A stretch of 54,532 nucleotides of DNA. It comes from Planctomycetaceae bacterium. GTDB lineage: Bacteria > Planctomycetota > Planctomycetia > Planctomycetales > Planctomycetaceae. The stretch's first letter is position 1, and the number at the start of each line of letters is the position of its first letter. Positions 1-9,340 of this stretch are shown here, piece after piece. Made by a program: the position numbers and the translations under genes. The notes beneath the pieces were generated by a model. That model saw only the letters and a list, made by a program, of their open reading frames with translations, made no database searches and was not told where the DNA came from. The DNA lies in assembly GCA_020426325.1 (NCBI GenBank), contig JAGQQG010000036.1, forward strand, positions 1 through 54,532. The letters are read 5' to 3'.

Positions 1-259
1 CGCCCGTGTCCAGCCGTGCGAACACGCGCCCAAACGTGTCGTGCGACGGCACCCCATGCGGCAATTCGATGTATTGTCGGAACCAGTCGAGCTTGGCCTT
101 GGCGAACCGCTCGACATCGGCCCAGCCGTTCGCTCCACAGATTGCAGCGGTCAACGCCACGAAAACCATCTCCAACAGATCATGATTGCACCCCCGATCG
201 GCTCGCGGGTCTGTCACATGTTCAAAATGACGTTGTACATATTTCGCTGGACCACCCAT
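1..259 (-). CDS. ISAs1-family transposase, N-terminal part (cut by window edge)
   Basis: The minus strand is open from an ATG at 259 to the left edge, about 86 residues. The product has the DDE_Tnp_1-associated (H-repeat) N-terminus: a conserved HFEHVTDPRADRGCNHDLLE block, then a hydrophobic stretch with AAICGANGW, then VERFAKAKLDWFRQY and GVPSHDTFGRVFARLD. These blocks are typical of ISAs1-type transposases. A GGAGG ribosome site lies 8 nt before the ATG. The DDE catalytic core would lie outside the window, so intactness cannot be judged. No terminal inverted repeat was recognised in the flank. Confidence 0.85.
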   Translation of the reverse strand, partial: MGGPAKYVQRHFEHVTDPRADRGCNHDLLEMVFVALTAAICGANGWADVERFAKAKLDWFRQYIELPHGVPSHDTFGRVFARLDTG

Positions 260-1005
260 GTTGCATTCCTCCGTGCTGAAAACCCCAACTGACCACCACG
301 GCCAGTTGACTTCAACACAGAAGACGCAATCCTGAGACCAAACCCATCACCAACGTGCGATTGCCGTGGCGGTAACTGGGCTGCTGGTCTCTGACGATTC
401 TCAATTATTGAGTGGTATCGAAGAGCAGTGGAGATCCCATATCGTCAAAAATAAATCCTACTGATTGTTACGACATTCTGAAGTATGTTGTCCAAATTTC
501 TGGCGCCCAGTCCGTCGTAATTCCACTCTTCACCAGAAGCTCCGGCTCTCTCGTTTTGACTAACCCGTAGAGTGAAAAACTCCGACGACATTCAATTCGC
601 TGAAACTGAGGGATTTCCAGGATAGCTGATTCCCATGGAACGCTTAATATTGGCAAGATCAAGCGGATCGTGGATGGTTTCCTGAGCGTGTCTCGTGTGA
701 GCCCATGACGCTGGTTGACAAGGCCGCAGTCGACAGCAAGCAGGATTTTCTATTGCTGGAGCAGAAAGGACATGGTCGGCGCCGGAATCGGCCAGTGTCC
801 AGTGCCAAGAAAGGTAATCAAGCGGAGGAAATGAGAGAATCTGGGGTTGAGATAATACCATGTATTACAGCATTTTTAGTTCGGTTTGGTTTTTGTCCCT
901 ACGGGCTGGCATGTTGCGTGTGTTCTACGAGTTCCTGCCCAGGTAGGGTCTGCCGAACTCCAAACAGTTGGGCGACAGCGCGCGTGAGCACGACAGACAC
1001 GCAGC
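260..1005. other. Gene-poor stretch beside the transposase
   Basis: About 750 bases between the transposase start and the stop of the next gene. Short open frames exist on both strands (for example 705-1028 plus, 592-861 minus), but none has a convincing ribosome site, composition or recognisable motif. The stretch may contain the end of the insertion element and decayed sequence. Confidence 0.5.
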
Positions 1006-3699
1006 CTATTTCCCGTCGAAGAGGTTGAAGGTTGGCAATTGAACCTCTGGCTCACTTTCTTTACGCAGCATGTCGAGTTCTACGTGCATCAACATGCGAT
1101 CCTCCACCTTGGTCAAATCAACAGAAGCGCCTCGAAACCACTTCAGCAACGGGGCTGCGTAGTCGGACGGCATTTGCTGGAGCGATTCAGGCCACGCGGT
1201 CGACCACCACTTGCGGGTGCCGTTCTCATCCTCGACGAGTTCATACTCACCATCAAGTGCGCAGACAAGCTGTGTATCGAGCAGTCGGTTTGCCAAATCG
1301 AGTGCCTGAGGTTGTGACACACGCAGTTGTTGGCTCAACGACTGCAACAAGAGCACATTCCCGTGAGAGACTTGATAGGCGCGGCTGAAATTCAACATCG
1401 TGATCCAACTCGCGAGTTGGGAATGGGCGAGATCACTGATACGGATCCGAATCTGAGCCATGTTTTCGGTAGGAACAGGCTGAAGGTGTGCAGATGCCTC
1501 TTCCAGCACGCGACGGTGAAAGGATAACACCGAGAAACCTCCGCCTTGCCATCGCCAGAGCCCCAGGGGAAGAGACGAAAAACCAAGCACGTCCGGTTGA
1601 GAAGTGAGGATGGGGATCAGATCGAGCAGGCCCAATTTTGGCCATGCTCCCAGGTAGCCGGGTGTCATTCTCAGGATCTGCAATGGTTTGAGGAAGCCGC
1701 CCGGGATCAAGTTGACTCCGGGATCGACATCTCGAACACTCAGGAACAGCTGATGTGCAGGAATGTCCGGCCAGAGGAGGCCGCCACGAAGTGACATCTG
1801 TACCGTGATAGCATCGTTTGGATTCGACTCGATCTTCACTTCGCTGGGAGGACCGATCATGGACAACATCCAGCCGTACTTCTTTTCAACGAGTGGAGAG
1901 ACATGTGCGTCGACGACGACCCGCTCGTGACGTTCCTGTTCGAGTGCATAGCGCTTGATGCCGATCATCAGTGGATCCATCTGTTGCCACTCATCTTGAA
2001 GAAACTGGGCGCATCGGTTGAAGAGTTCTGACTCCGTGGGTGTGATCGCCGACAGCGGCATGTCGGGAATCGGTGTGAACGTGCCGCGTGCACCGCGGAG
2101 CGGGTCGATGAAACCATGATCGGTGATGAGGAGTGGCCCACGGTCACCGCGCTGTCCAAAGCCTTGCGGCAGAAATCCTCCCGCGATCAAATCCTCAATG
2201 GTCTCATGATCGCAACCTTCGGAGAGTGCCGCCAATTGCGCAAGTTGCACCAATTCCATATCTGTGATGGACTGCAGGCGGCGAGACAACTCGATCTGAT
2301 ATTGTGGACTCAGTAAGCTGCGAAAGAACGCCGACGAAAAGTAGGCGAAGATCGTGTCCTCTCGAGACAGCGGCATCTCTACGCGGGCATGCTGGAACTC
2401 GGCAGACGTCCCCAGTGATCCCTGACCACGTCCCGCCACGTAGAACTCTTCCACCATGGACTGCGATGTCGTCACCAGATGATAGTCGCCATCAACCGCG
2501 TAAAACGATCGCAACTGATTATCGGGGGTCGAGAGAAGCGATACCTCGTGACCAGCAATCGTCAGAGTCTTCAGCGTCGCTCTCTCCGCTTGCCGCTCTT
2601 GCAGGATGGTCTGGCGATCCGACGCAAGGCTCACCCCAACAAGGGCTGAATTGCTGGCTTCAAACAGAATCCCCAATGCGGCCCCCTCCTTGAGATACAA
2701 GTCGCGGCCAATGAGCGCGACGTCCGAGATCACCGTCGGTCCCATGACCTCAGCGAGTGCAGTTTGCTTGAGAGCCAGCTGACGCTGAACTCGCTCGTCC
2801 AAACGAGCGTTATGCCCTCGCAGAGTGACCATGCGGCTGATGTCGCCGCCGTAGTCATCCTTCAGATGATCGAACCAGAGATAGTTCGTGAAGCTCCCGA
2901 AGCGGAGATAGAAACACTCTTGGGGTACATGTTGGGCGATCGGTTCGACCTCAACCGGCGGCGCATCGCTCGGCATGCTGAGGGGCTGCCAAACAACCTC
3001 TGGAGACATCGGGAGACTGGCCACTTCACCAAGTCCGTCCCCACGCATCGTCTCTCGCAGCACGGCGTAACGCAATTCCTCGGTACCAAACAATAGTCCC
3101 ATTGTCTGCTGAACTTCACTCTGATCCGGTTCCGCGATGCGAGTCAGTAAGGGCGACCGCAGCTTCAATCGCTGCGAAAGCATCGACGTAAGATATGAAT
3201 GGATCAGTGGCGGGTAGTCGCTCTTTCGCTGCTGCTCACGCGCGAAGGCGTTGTAAGTTCTCCACCATCTTGCCAGGGACATGTCGTACTCCCGTGGTCT
3301 CCGTGCAGGAGCGGGCGTCAACACAAACTCATGGGGCTCGGGCGTAAACACGGTCACATTGAGTGGTTGATTTCCAGTGAACAGAAAAAAGACTTGCAAC
3401 AGGCTTGGTAGCTCCGGCAATCGATCGCCGAACACTTCCGATGCAAGTTGTCCGAACTTGCCCGTTGTCAGCACCGGGTAGAACGCACGACCATTGGCTT
3501 CGATCAAGTCGAATCGAAGGGAGTCTCCATTCCCGGATTCCGTATGGGGTGCGATCGGAATTGTGACGTGCGCAACTCCAAACGGCTGGCCAGAGATCGC
3601 TCGCGGGCCGGGTTGGCCCTCAGCAATTGTCGGGGTCCCGATGAAAAACGCCCCTGACACAAGGAGACAGAACAGCCGCAGGTCGTATTGCATGTCCAT
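1006..3699 (-). CDS. Large secreted protein of unknown function
   Basis: 897 residues from the ATG at 3699. An AAGGAG ribosome site lies 9 nt upstream of it, and a hydrophobic signal peptide (residues about 6-25, ending near a small-residue site) follows. The frame is open further upstream, but that part looks non-coding and lacks a ribosome site. The mature part is soluble-looking with no catalytic motif I recognise and no other membrane segment. Repeated hydrophobic/aspartate patterns and several references to beta-rich segments are all that can be said. It is probably a planctomycete-type exported protein. Stop codon TAG. It is transcribed alone, away from the catabolic island. Confidence 0.85.
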   Translation of the reverse strand: MDMQYDLRLFCLLVSGAFFIGTPTIAEGQPGPRAISGQPFGVAHVTIPIAPHTESGNGDSLRFDLIEANGRAFYPVLTTGKFGQLASEVFGDRLPELPSLLQVFFLFTGNQPLNVTVFTPEPHEFVLTPAPARRPREYDMSLARWWRTYNAFAREQQRKSDYPPLIHSYLTSMLSQRLKLRSPLLTRIAEPDQSEVQQTMGLLFGTEELRYAVLRETMRGDGLGEVASLPMSPEVVWQPLSMPSDAPPVEVEPIAQHVPQECFYLRFGSFTNYLWFDHLKDDYGGDISRMVTLRGHNARLDERVQRQLALKQTALAEVMGPTVISDVALIGRDLYLKEGAALGILFEASNSALVGVSLASDRQTILQERQAERATLKTLTIAGHEVSLLSTPDNQLRSFYAVDGDYHLVTTSQSMVEEFYVAGRGQGSLGTSAEFQHARVEMPLSREDTIFAYFSSAFFRSLLSPQYQIELSRRLQSITDMELVQLAQLAALSEGCDHETIEDLIAGGFLPQGFGQRGDRGPLLITDHGFIDPLRGARGTFTPIPDMPLSAITPTESELFNRCAQFLQDEWQQMDPLMIGIKRYALEQERHERVVVDAHVSPLVEKKYGWMLSMIGPPSEVKIESNPNDAITVQMSLRGGLLWPDIPAHQLFLSVRDVDPGVNLIPGGFLKPLQILRMTPGYLGAWPKLGLLDLIPILTSQPDVLGFSSLPLGLWRWQGGGFSVLSFHRRVLEEASAHLQPVPTENMAQIRIRISDLAHSQLASWITMLNFSRAYQVSHGNVLLLQSLSQQLRVSQPQALDLANRLLDTQLVCALDGEYELVEDENGTRKWWSTAWPESLQQMPSDYAAPLLKWFRGASVDLTKVEDRMLMHVELDMLRKESEPEVQLPTFNLFDGK

Positions 3700-4520
3700 G
3701 GCGTCAAACTCCTTTGCGTCGATTTTCCGTTTAGTGATGTTGGGATTTGATTCACATTGAAGTCGCGTTGGCGATTCGCCAGACACCGCGATCGTTCTCA
3801 GCGGTGCTATCACAGGCTTCGTGGAGCATACACACGGGCGTTGCTCCTCGAACATTCAGGAGTCGTTAGATACACATTTTCGAACAATTCACTGCATCCC
3901 ATTTGTCGAAGCCCGACCCTGTGCGAGTCCACTTCCACTTCAATCAGTGGCAGCGTCTGGATCTCCTCCGGTAATACTCGAATGGGTGGTCAGTGATCAC
4001 GCACCACGCTTGAGCGATCCTGTTGTCATAGTCAGTGAACGCTTGCAGGATGAAAGCCGATCGCCGTTGTAGAACCATCAAGTCTCACTCACTGATTTTG
4101 AAGCCTGCAATGGCTGCTCAGTTTTGACACACCAACCATCCGAATGACGCAATTGACGTTCGTGACGCAAATCCCGAGGCACTGCACGCGGCAAGTGGGT
4201 GACTCGTCGTCAAAGGCAACAACAAATGTGCCCGTCGAGCAACCCGCACATCGCTGCCCGACCGATACGCCTTCAACACCCTCTTGCGTTCCCGTTCCGT
4301 GAGTTGGATACTGCCTTTCATGGCTTGGCCTCCCTGTTCGTGATCCGTACCAAAACCACACGAACTCTAAAGCCAAGCCACGTTCTTTCGCCACCCTCAC
4401 TTCGATTCGAGAGTGGAACTATATAGTAAACTCCTGTCGCCACCGTCTCGAAATCGATTATGACGCAGCATCGCAGCACCAGCTGGATGAAGTGCCCCGT
4501 TGACCTGAAGGCCATTCACG
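3700..4520. other. Intergenic region containing an IS630 remnant
   Basis: About 820 bases between divergent genes. Apart from the transposase fragment at about 4118-4321, nothing recognisable was seen. Promoters for the secreted protein (minus) and the peptidase (plus) should lie at its two ends. Confidence 0.5.
4118..4321 (-). pseudogene. IS630-like transposase N-terminal remnant, frameshifted
   Basis: From an ATG at 4321 the minus strand reads a helix-turn-helix style start (MKGSIQLTERERKRVLKAY, then RRAHLLL), as in IS630-family transposases. After about 37 residues the expected continuation (an L-DDE-P-type segment) moves into the neighbouring frame (seen in 4089-4400), showing a frameshift. 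The catalytic DDE domain is absent. Only about 200 bases remain, so this is a decayed copy. Confidence 0.55.
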
Positions 4521-5897
4521 ATGCTTAGCTGGAATCCGATTGACCGTTGGCTGATGGGCAATGCTTGGATCGGATCATCGATTGGCTCACATGTTGCTGA
4601 GTTGTGTGACCGGATTGGAGTTCGCTGGGCAGGCACGGCCGCAGAACAGCTCGCTATTGAGTATATCGCCAATCAGTTTCAGGAAGCGTCACTCCGGGAA
4701 ACGGTGATCGAGCCGTTCGACCTGCAAAGTTGGGAGTGCAATCAGGCGTCGCTGGCGATCGGCGAGAATCAGAGGCTCGAAGTACGACCTTGCATGTTCT
4801 GCCCCTCAGTCAACGTGAGTGGTGAACTGATCGACGTCGGATTCGGGATGCCGCACGATCTGGATCAGATTCCGAAGGAACTAATCAAAGGAAAGATCGC
4901 CCTAATTGATGCAGGTCACGAACCGTTCTCAGAACCGACCACGTTCCCACAACGGCTGCGCAGACTGGCCGATGCGGGGGTCGTGGCCGCAATGACGCCA
5001 TCGACTGCCGGGGGGCGCAGAACGGCTGACTTCACTGTCACGGACTGGCGTGACGCTGATCCGTATCAAGTGCCTCTGCCCGTGGTGCAGACCTCACGGG
5101 AGGTTGGCGCCCGGTTGCGCCATCACATGTCGGATCCCCGAGTGGTGACCTTACAAGTCGAGGCGAGACGCATACAAGGAACCTCATCGAACGTGATTGG
5201 CGATCTGATCGGAAGCGAGTGGCCTGACGAGTTGCTAGCCCTCTCCTCGCATCACGACACGACGACTGATTCGTTCGGAGCAAACGATAACGCCGCCGGA
5301 GTCGCTGTGATGCTGGAGACGGCCCGGGTGTTGTCGCAGTTGCAACAGGAAGTGGGCATTCGGCCCGGTCGGACCATTCGCTTTATCTCGTTCGGAGCGG
5401 AGGAACAGGTCCTGCAGGGATCGAGCAGCTATGTTGCCACGCATCACGGACCAGAGCCATTGCCCCGCTTGATGATCAATCTGGACGAACTCGCAACCGG
5501 GACCATGAAAGGGGTTGTGCTCCAGTTCCCGGAACTCCGTCAGCTGGTGCAGTCACAACTCAATACGATGAACGAGGGGTTGGCCTGTCATGTCCTGTCG
5601 CAACTCGACGTATCGGGGGACATGTTTCCGTTTTCCCGTCGAGGCATCCCGTCGGCCATTCTCTGGCGATGGCGGTTCGTCGGCCGACATCCGGATGTGG
5701 CATTCGGTCATTCCGATGCGGATACGCCGGACAAGCTGCGGTTTCGAGAATTGAAGGAGTACGCCGGAAATCTGGCGCGCCTGTTGCTGCGGCTCTCTCA
5801 CGTGCCGCCCGAAGAGTGGCCTGAGAATTGTCTCGATCCTGATGAGATCGAAATGCGTATTGGGGCAGAACGCGGCACCGTCTTTCGGACCATGTGA
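4521..5897 (+). CDS. M28-family zinc peptidase with PA-type insert
   Basis: 458 residues, no clear signal peptide. The order is an N-terminal alpha/beta part (1-80), a PA-like insert (about 85-215, GKIALID and DAGVVAAMTP) and the M28 catalytic domain (about 222-430). The co-catalytic zinc set is visible: H244 and D246 in SSHHD, bridging D256 in GANDNAAG, the E294-E295 pair in GAEEQ, D322 in INLDE and H397 in the GHSDADTPDKL block. All expected ligands are present, so an active aminopeptidase or amide hydrolase is likely. It is first in the plus-strand catabolic island and converges on the amidohydrolase at 5915-6760, 17 bases away. The substrate is unknown; a peptide or an N-acylated amino acid would fit. 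Confidence 0.85.
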   Translation: MLSWNPIDRWLMGNAWIGSSIGSHVAELCDRIGVRWAGTAAEQLAIEYIANQFQEASLRETVIEPFDLQSWECNQASLAIGENQRLEVRPCMFCPSVNVSGELIDVGFGMPHDLDQIPKELIKGKIALIDAGHEPFSEPTTFPQRLRRLADAGVVAAMTPSTAGGRRTADFTVTDWRDADPYQVPLPVVQTSREVGARLRHHMSDPRVVTLQVEARRIQGTSSNVIGDLIGSEWPDELLALSSHHDTTTDSFGANDNAAGVAVMLETARVLSQLQQEVGIRPGRTIRFISFGAEEQVLQGSSSYVATHHGPEPLPRLMINLDELATGTMKGVVLQFPELRQLVQSQLNTMNEGLACHVLSQLDVSGDMFPFSRRGIPSAILWRWRFVGRHPDVAFGHSDADTPDKLRFRELKEYAGNLARLLLRLSHVPPEEWPENCLDPDEIEMRIGAERGTVFRTM

Positions 5898-5914
5898 CCG
5901 TCGGCTTGGGTGTG

Positions 5915-6760
5915 TCAATTCAGTCCCAACAGCGCCAGGCTGTCTTGGTGGATCAGCGATTCGATCGCGTCGTGCTCCAGGCGAGGCAGTAACGTCCCTT
6001 CGAGTTGGTCGTTGAGTCTTCGCAGCCCGTCAATCGAGGCATCAACGTTGGTGAAGGGATAGTCGCTGCCGAACAGGAGTTTGTGCCACACCCCGTACTC
6101 CTGCACGAGCATGAGACTGTGGTAGAGCTGAAACGACCGGTAGTGAAGCGCGCTCACGTCGGCATAGACGTGCGGGTGCTTGCGGATGACGGCGACGCAT
6201 TCCCCTTCGTACGGATGGCCGAGATGAGCCATGATGATCCTGACCTGTGGGTGGCGGATGGCGACCCGGTCGATGTGTCGAGGCAATGTACAATCAAGAG
6301 GCGCCTGCGAGACAAAAGTCGTGCCGGTGTGGAGAAGTACGGGGAGTGAGTGAGCTTCTGCGTACTTCCAGAGTGGGGCCAGCCGTTCATCATCGGGCTG
6401 GAATCCTGCATACATGGGCATCAGCTTGATGCCTCGCAGGCCCAATCGCTCATGGCCGTCACGCATCTCCTTTTGCCAGTCGTCCTGAGTTGGATCGAGT
6501 GACAGGAAGCCGATCAGCCGGTCGGGGTGAGCGGAGACATAATCAGCGACAAACTCATCGTCGACCCACAGACCGCTCAAGCGGGCCTTGCCTCCGAAGA
6601 CGATTGTGCTTTCTGCGTGTGTGGCGGTGGCCCGGTATTCCGAGTAACGCACACTCAAGTCAACCTCTGCTCCCGCCCGCGCCCGGCGTGCCTGCTCTCG
6701 AAAATCGTCGTTGAAGTGAGTGGGATACTCCCACGTGTGACTGTGCACATCAACAATCAT
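5915..6760 (-). CDS. Amidohydrolase family 2 protein (TIM-barrel metal hydrolase)
   Basis: 281 residues, starting directly with the first barrel strand. The metal and catalytic motifs of COG2159-type amidohydrolases are present: H6-x-H8 in DVHSH, H144 in LLHTGTTF, H179 in MAHLGHP and D233 in FGSDYP. The family hydrolyses or decarboxylates cyclic amides, lactones or aromatic acids, so the reaction cannot be fixed here. It is a clear paralogue of 8433-9332; both share the AHxGHP, SALHYR and FGSD(Y/F)P blocks. It is divergent from the MFS gene, with about 140 bp between them that should hold both promoters. Confidence 0.85.
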   Translation of the reverse strand: MIVDVHSHTWEYPTHFNDDFREQARRARAGAEVDLSVRYSEYRATATHAESTIVFGGKARLSGLWVDDEFVADYVSAHPDRLIGFLSLDPTQDDWQKEMRDGHERLGLRGIKLMPMYAGFQPDDERLAPLWKYAEAHSLPVLLHTGTTFVSQAPLDCTLPRHIDRVAIRHPQVRIIMAHLGHPYEGECVAVIRKHPHVYADVSALHYRSFQLYHSLMLVQEYGVWHKLLFGSDYPFTNVDASIDGLRRLNDQLEGTLLPRLEHDAIESLIHQDSLALLGLN

Positions 6761-6900
6761 GCTCGCCTCACAGGCATTGATCGGGGAAACCGTGTAAGTT
6801 GGTGCGTGTTGCTGCGGTTTACGATCGCAGATCGCTTATGTCGAGGCAACGTTGTCGACAGTGCTCGGAGACGTTTCTGCCCACACAGACAAGCAATGGC

Positions 6901-8217
6901 ATGAACTACTCCCGACATGACGCACCCACAACCAGGCCGACCAGCTTTCGCTGGGTGGTCCTTGGGCTCGTCTCGTCGGCAGCGGCGAGTGCCTATCTCA
7001 CGCGTTACTGCATCTCGGCTGCCAACACGACCATGCAGGACGAACTGGGCTTCGACAATGCTGAGATGGGAGGCCTGATGAGCGCCTTCATGCTGGGCTA
7101 CTTCCTGTTTCAGATTCCAGGGGGCTGGCTGGGAAATCGATTCGGCACACGAGCTGCGTTTGTGGCCATCGCAGTCTGCTGGTCACTATGCAATTTGTGG
7201 ACAGCTGCTGCTTCTCTTTTGGGAATGCTCTGGGCTTCTCGGTTCATGCTCGGCGTCTTTCAAGCGGGCATGACGCCCTTGTCAGCCAAGATCGTGAAGG
7301 ACTGGATTCCCCTGTCCAACCGGGGCATGAGTAGCGCGACGATCGGTGCTGCGATGTCTCTGGGAGGAGCTTTTACGATCGGCCTGACCGGCTGGTTGCT
7401 TGATCATAATTTCGGCTGGCGGGAGATCTTCGCCGCATACTCGTTGGTCGCAATTGTGTGGGCGATCCTGTTCGCATGGTTCTTTCGCACGTCCCCCCGT
7501 CAACATGCTTGGGTCAATAACGCAGAGTTAGCACTGATCGAGGGGACAGACTTCGAAGGCGTTGTGCGCTCAGCTGGACGTCCGGAGGAGTCCACATGGG
7601 TACTTACTTGCCGGATCGCGGGGAGCCTGAGTCTGTGGAGCTTGTGCGTGCAGTCATTCTTCCGAGCCGCCGGATACGTCTTTTTCGTCACGTGGTTCTT
7701 TGCTTTTCTGGAATACGTCTATCATATCGACAAAGAAGAAGCGGGGTTGCTGAACAGTCTCCCGCTGATAGCCGTGGTCCTCGGAAGCCTGGCCGGGGGA
7801 GTGGTCGTCGATCGTATTCTCACGGCGACCGGAAGCAGATGGATCAGCCGATCGGGGACTGCAGTTGTCGCGATGTTCGTGTGTGGCCTGTTGACGATGG
7901 CCTCCGCCTGGACAGCGTCGGCGATGCAACTCTCCATCGTGATCGCAATTGGGGCCTTTTACTCAGGGATCGGACTCCCGGCAGCCTGGGCCGCGACGAT
8001 CGACATTGGCGGAAAGCACACGGCGATCGCGATGGCTATTATGAACATGGCTGGTTGTTTGGCCGGTATCATTCTGCCAATCGTTCTGGGAAACTGGTTC
8101 GACGACATCCGCCAAGCCGATGGTGACTGGAACCAGGTGATCTACCTGCACGCGGCGTTCTACTTCATCTGTTCGGCAAGTTGGCTGATGGTGAACCCGA
8201 ACAGGAGTATTGACTGA
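6901..8217 (+). CDS. MFS transporter, anion:cation symporter (ACS) type
   Basis: 438 residues from the ATG at 6901; the frame is open upstream but that part is not membrane-like. About 12 hydrophobic segments. The first loop after TM2 carries GGWLGNRFGTR, the MFS motif A signature. RFMLGVFQAGMTP resembles the substrate-region helix of the ACS (DgoT/GudP/ExuT-like) family, which imports organic anions such as sugar acids. Its position between two amidohydrolases and upstream of lyase and enolase-superfamily genes suggests it imports the substrate of this island. That substrate is inferred to be a carboxylate but is not identified. Confidence 0.88.
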   Translation: MNYSRHDAPTTRPTSFRWVVLGLVSSAAASAYLTRYCISAANTTMQDELGFDNAEMGGLMSAFMLGYFLFQIPGGWLGNRFGTRAAFVAIAVCWSLCNLWTAAASLLGMLWASRFMLGVFQAGMTPLSAKIVKDWIPLSNRGMSSATIGAAMSLGGAFTIGLTGWLLDHNFGWREIFAAYSLVAIVWAILFAWFFRTSPRQHAWVNNAELALIEGTDFEGVVRSAGRPEESTWVLTCRIAGSLSLWSLCVQSFFRAAGYVFFVTWFFAFLEYVYHIDKEEAGLLNSLPLIAVVLGSLAGGVVVDRILTATGSRWISRSGTAVVAMFVCGLLTMASAWTASAMQLSIVIAIGAFYSGIGLPAAWAATIDIGGKHTAIAMAIMNMAGCLAGIILPIVLGNWFDDIRQADGDWNQVIYLHAAFYFICSASWLMVNPNRSID

Positions 8218-8250
8218 TAACAAACCACGATACCCAACAATGTCGAACTC

Positions 8251-8391
8251 GAATGACGAATGTCGAAGGAAGCACGAATTCCGAATGACGAAACGGTTTT
8301 GCAAACTGTGAAGCGATCATCACTCCATCACATTTCGGGCATTCGACATTTGGACATTCCTTCGACATTCTGATTTCGACATTCGTCATTC
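8251..8391. repeat. Intergenic inverted-repeat element with 17-bp perfect arms
   Basis: GAATGACGAATGTCGAA at 8251-8267 is exactly complementary to TTCGACATTCGTCATTC at 8375-8391. A second overlapping pair is GAATGTCGAAGGAA at 8258-8271 and its complement at 8357-8370. Partial copies of the CATTCGACATT motif fill the right half (8340-8375). The RNA would fold into alternative long hairpins between the MFS stop and the next amidohydrolase start. It looks like a non-coding dispersed intergenic repeat (REP-like). Confidence 0.75.
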
Positions 8392-8432
8392 CCTGCCACA
8401 AGTCAGACTCCCAATCAACCCACGAGTCTCTC

Positions 8433-9332
8433 ATGTTGTTTGACACGCACACCAATCTGATGTGGTATCCGGACCATCTCTCTGATGAGTTCGTCGAGTT
8501 TGCCTGGGAAGCCAAGCGGGCCAAGATGAAACTCTCGAAAGATGTGTACTTCGCCGGCAGCGATGTGCAGGAAGCAAATGCCTTCGATTCCAAACCAGAC
8601 CAACTGCTGGAAGCGACCGCTGATGCGGACAAGGTGATCGTCTTTGGGATCAAAGCGCCCTTCACAGGCATCAATGCCGATCAGGAACTGATTGCACAGT
8701 TTGCCCGAAAGCACTCGGACAAGTTCATTGGCTGGTGTTCGGTCGATCCGAACGATGCGGACTGTGTCGAGCAACTCGAATACTACGTGAATGACCTCGG
8801 ACTGCGGGGACTCAAGTGTTCGCCCATCTATCAGAATTGGGACCCGCAAGATTCGAAGCATCTGCCGTTGTTCAAAAAGGCGGAGTCGCTCGGCATCCCG
8901 GTCAACATCCATCAGGGAACATCGTTTGTGCGCCCCGGCCCGCTGAAGTATGCCAACCCGATTCAACTGGAGGACATCGCGATTGCTTGCCCGGACCTCC
9001 GGATCGTGATCGCCCACATGGGGCATCCGTGGGAGGATGAATGCGTGGTGCTGATCCGCAAACATCCCAACCTGTATACGAACATCTCTGCCCTGCACTA
9101 TCGACCGCTTCGGCACTATCAGGCATTCATGACGGCGATCGAATACGGCGTCGAACACAAACTGATCTTCGGCTCGGATTTCCCCTCTGCGACTGCTGCC
9201 CAGGTCATCGCGGGGCAACATAAGGTAAACGACATCGTGGCCGGCACCAATCTTCCCAAGGTGCCTGACGAGATGATTCACAATATCATCTACGAGAATT
9301 GGAAACGCTTTCTTCCTGAGTACGCGTCGTGA
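8433..9332 (+). CDS. Amidohydrolase family 2 paralogue with altered metal motif
   Basis: 299 residues, similar along its length to the product of 5915-6760. H160 (NIHQGTSF), H195 (IAHMGHP) and D249 (FGSDFP) are kept. The first motif reads D-T-H6-T-N8, so the second histidine of the usual HxH pair is asparagine. A metal could still bind as in mononuclear members, or the activity may have changed. The preceding gap holds the inverted-repeat element. The Kelch gene follows with a possible GTG start that overlaps its stop, so these two probably share a transcript. Confidence 0.85.
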   Translation: MLFDTHTNLMWYPDHLSDEFVEFAWEAKRAKMKLSKDVYFAGSDVQEANAFDSKPDQLLEATADADKVIVFGIKAPFTGINADQELIAQFARKHSDKFIGWCSVDPNDADCVEQLEYYVNDLGLRGLKCSPIYQNWDPQDSKHLPLFKKAESLGIPVNIHQGTSFVRPGPLKYANPIQLEDIAIACPDLRIVIAHMGHPWEDECVVLIRKHPNLYTNISALHYRPLRHYQAFMTAIEYGVEHKLIFGSDFPSATAAQVIAGQHKVNDIVAGTNLPKVPDEMIHNIIYENWKRFLPEYAS

Positions 9333-9340
9333 GAGTGACC

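Noticed and set aside
705-1028. 107-codon open frame on the plus strand
   Set aside because: No ribosome site, odd composition and overlap with the end of the secreted protein gene.
8415-9281. 288-codon open frame on the minus strand
   Set aside because: Fully antisense to the amidohydrolase at 8433-9332, which has family motifs; the antisense product has none.
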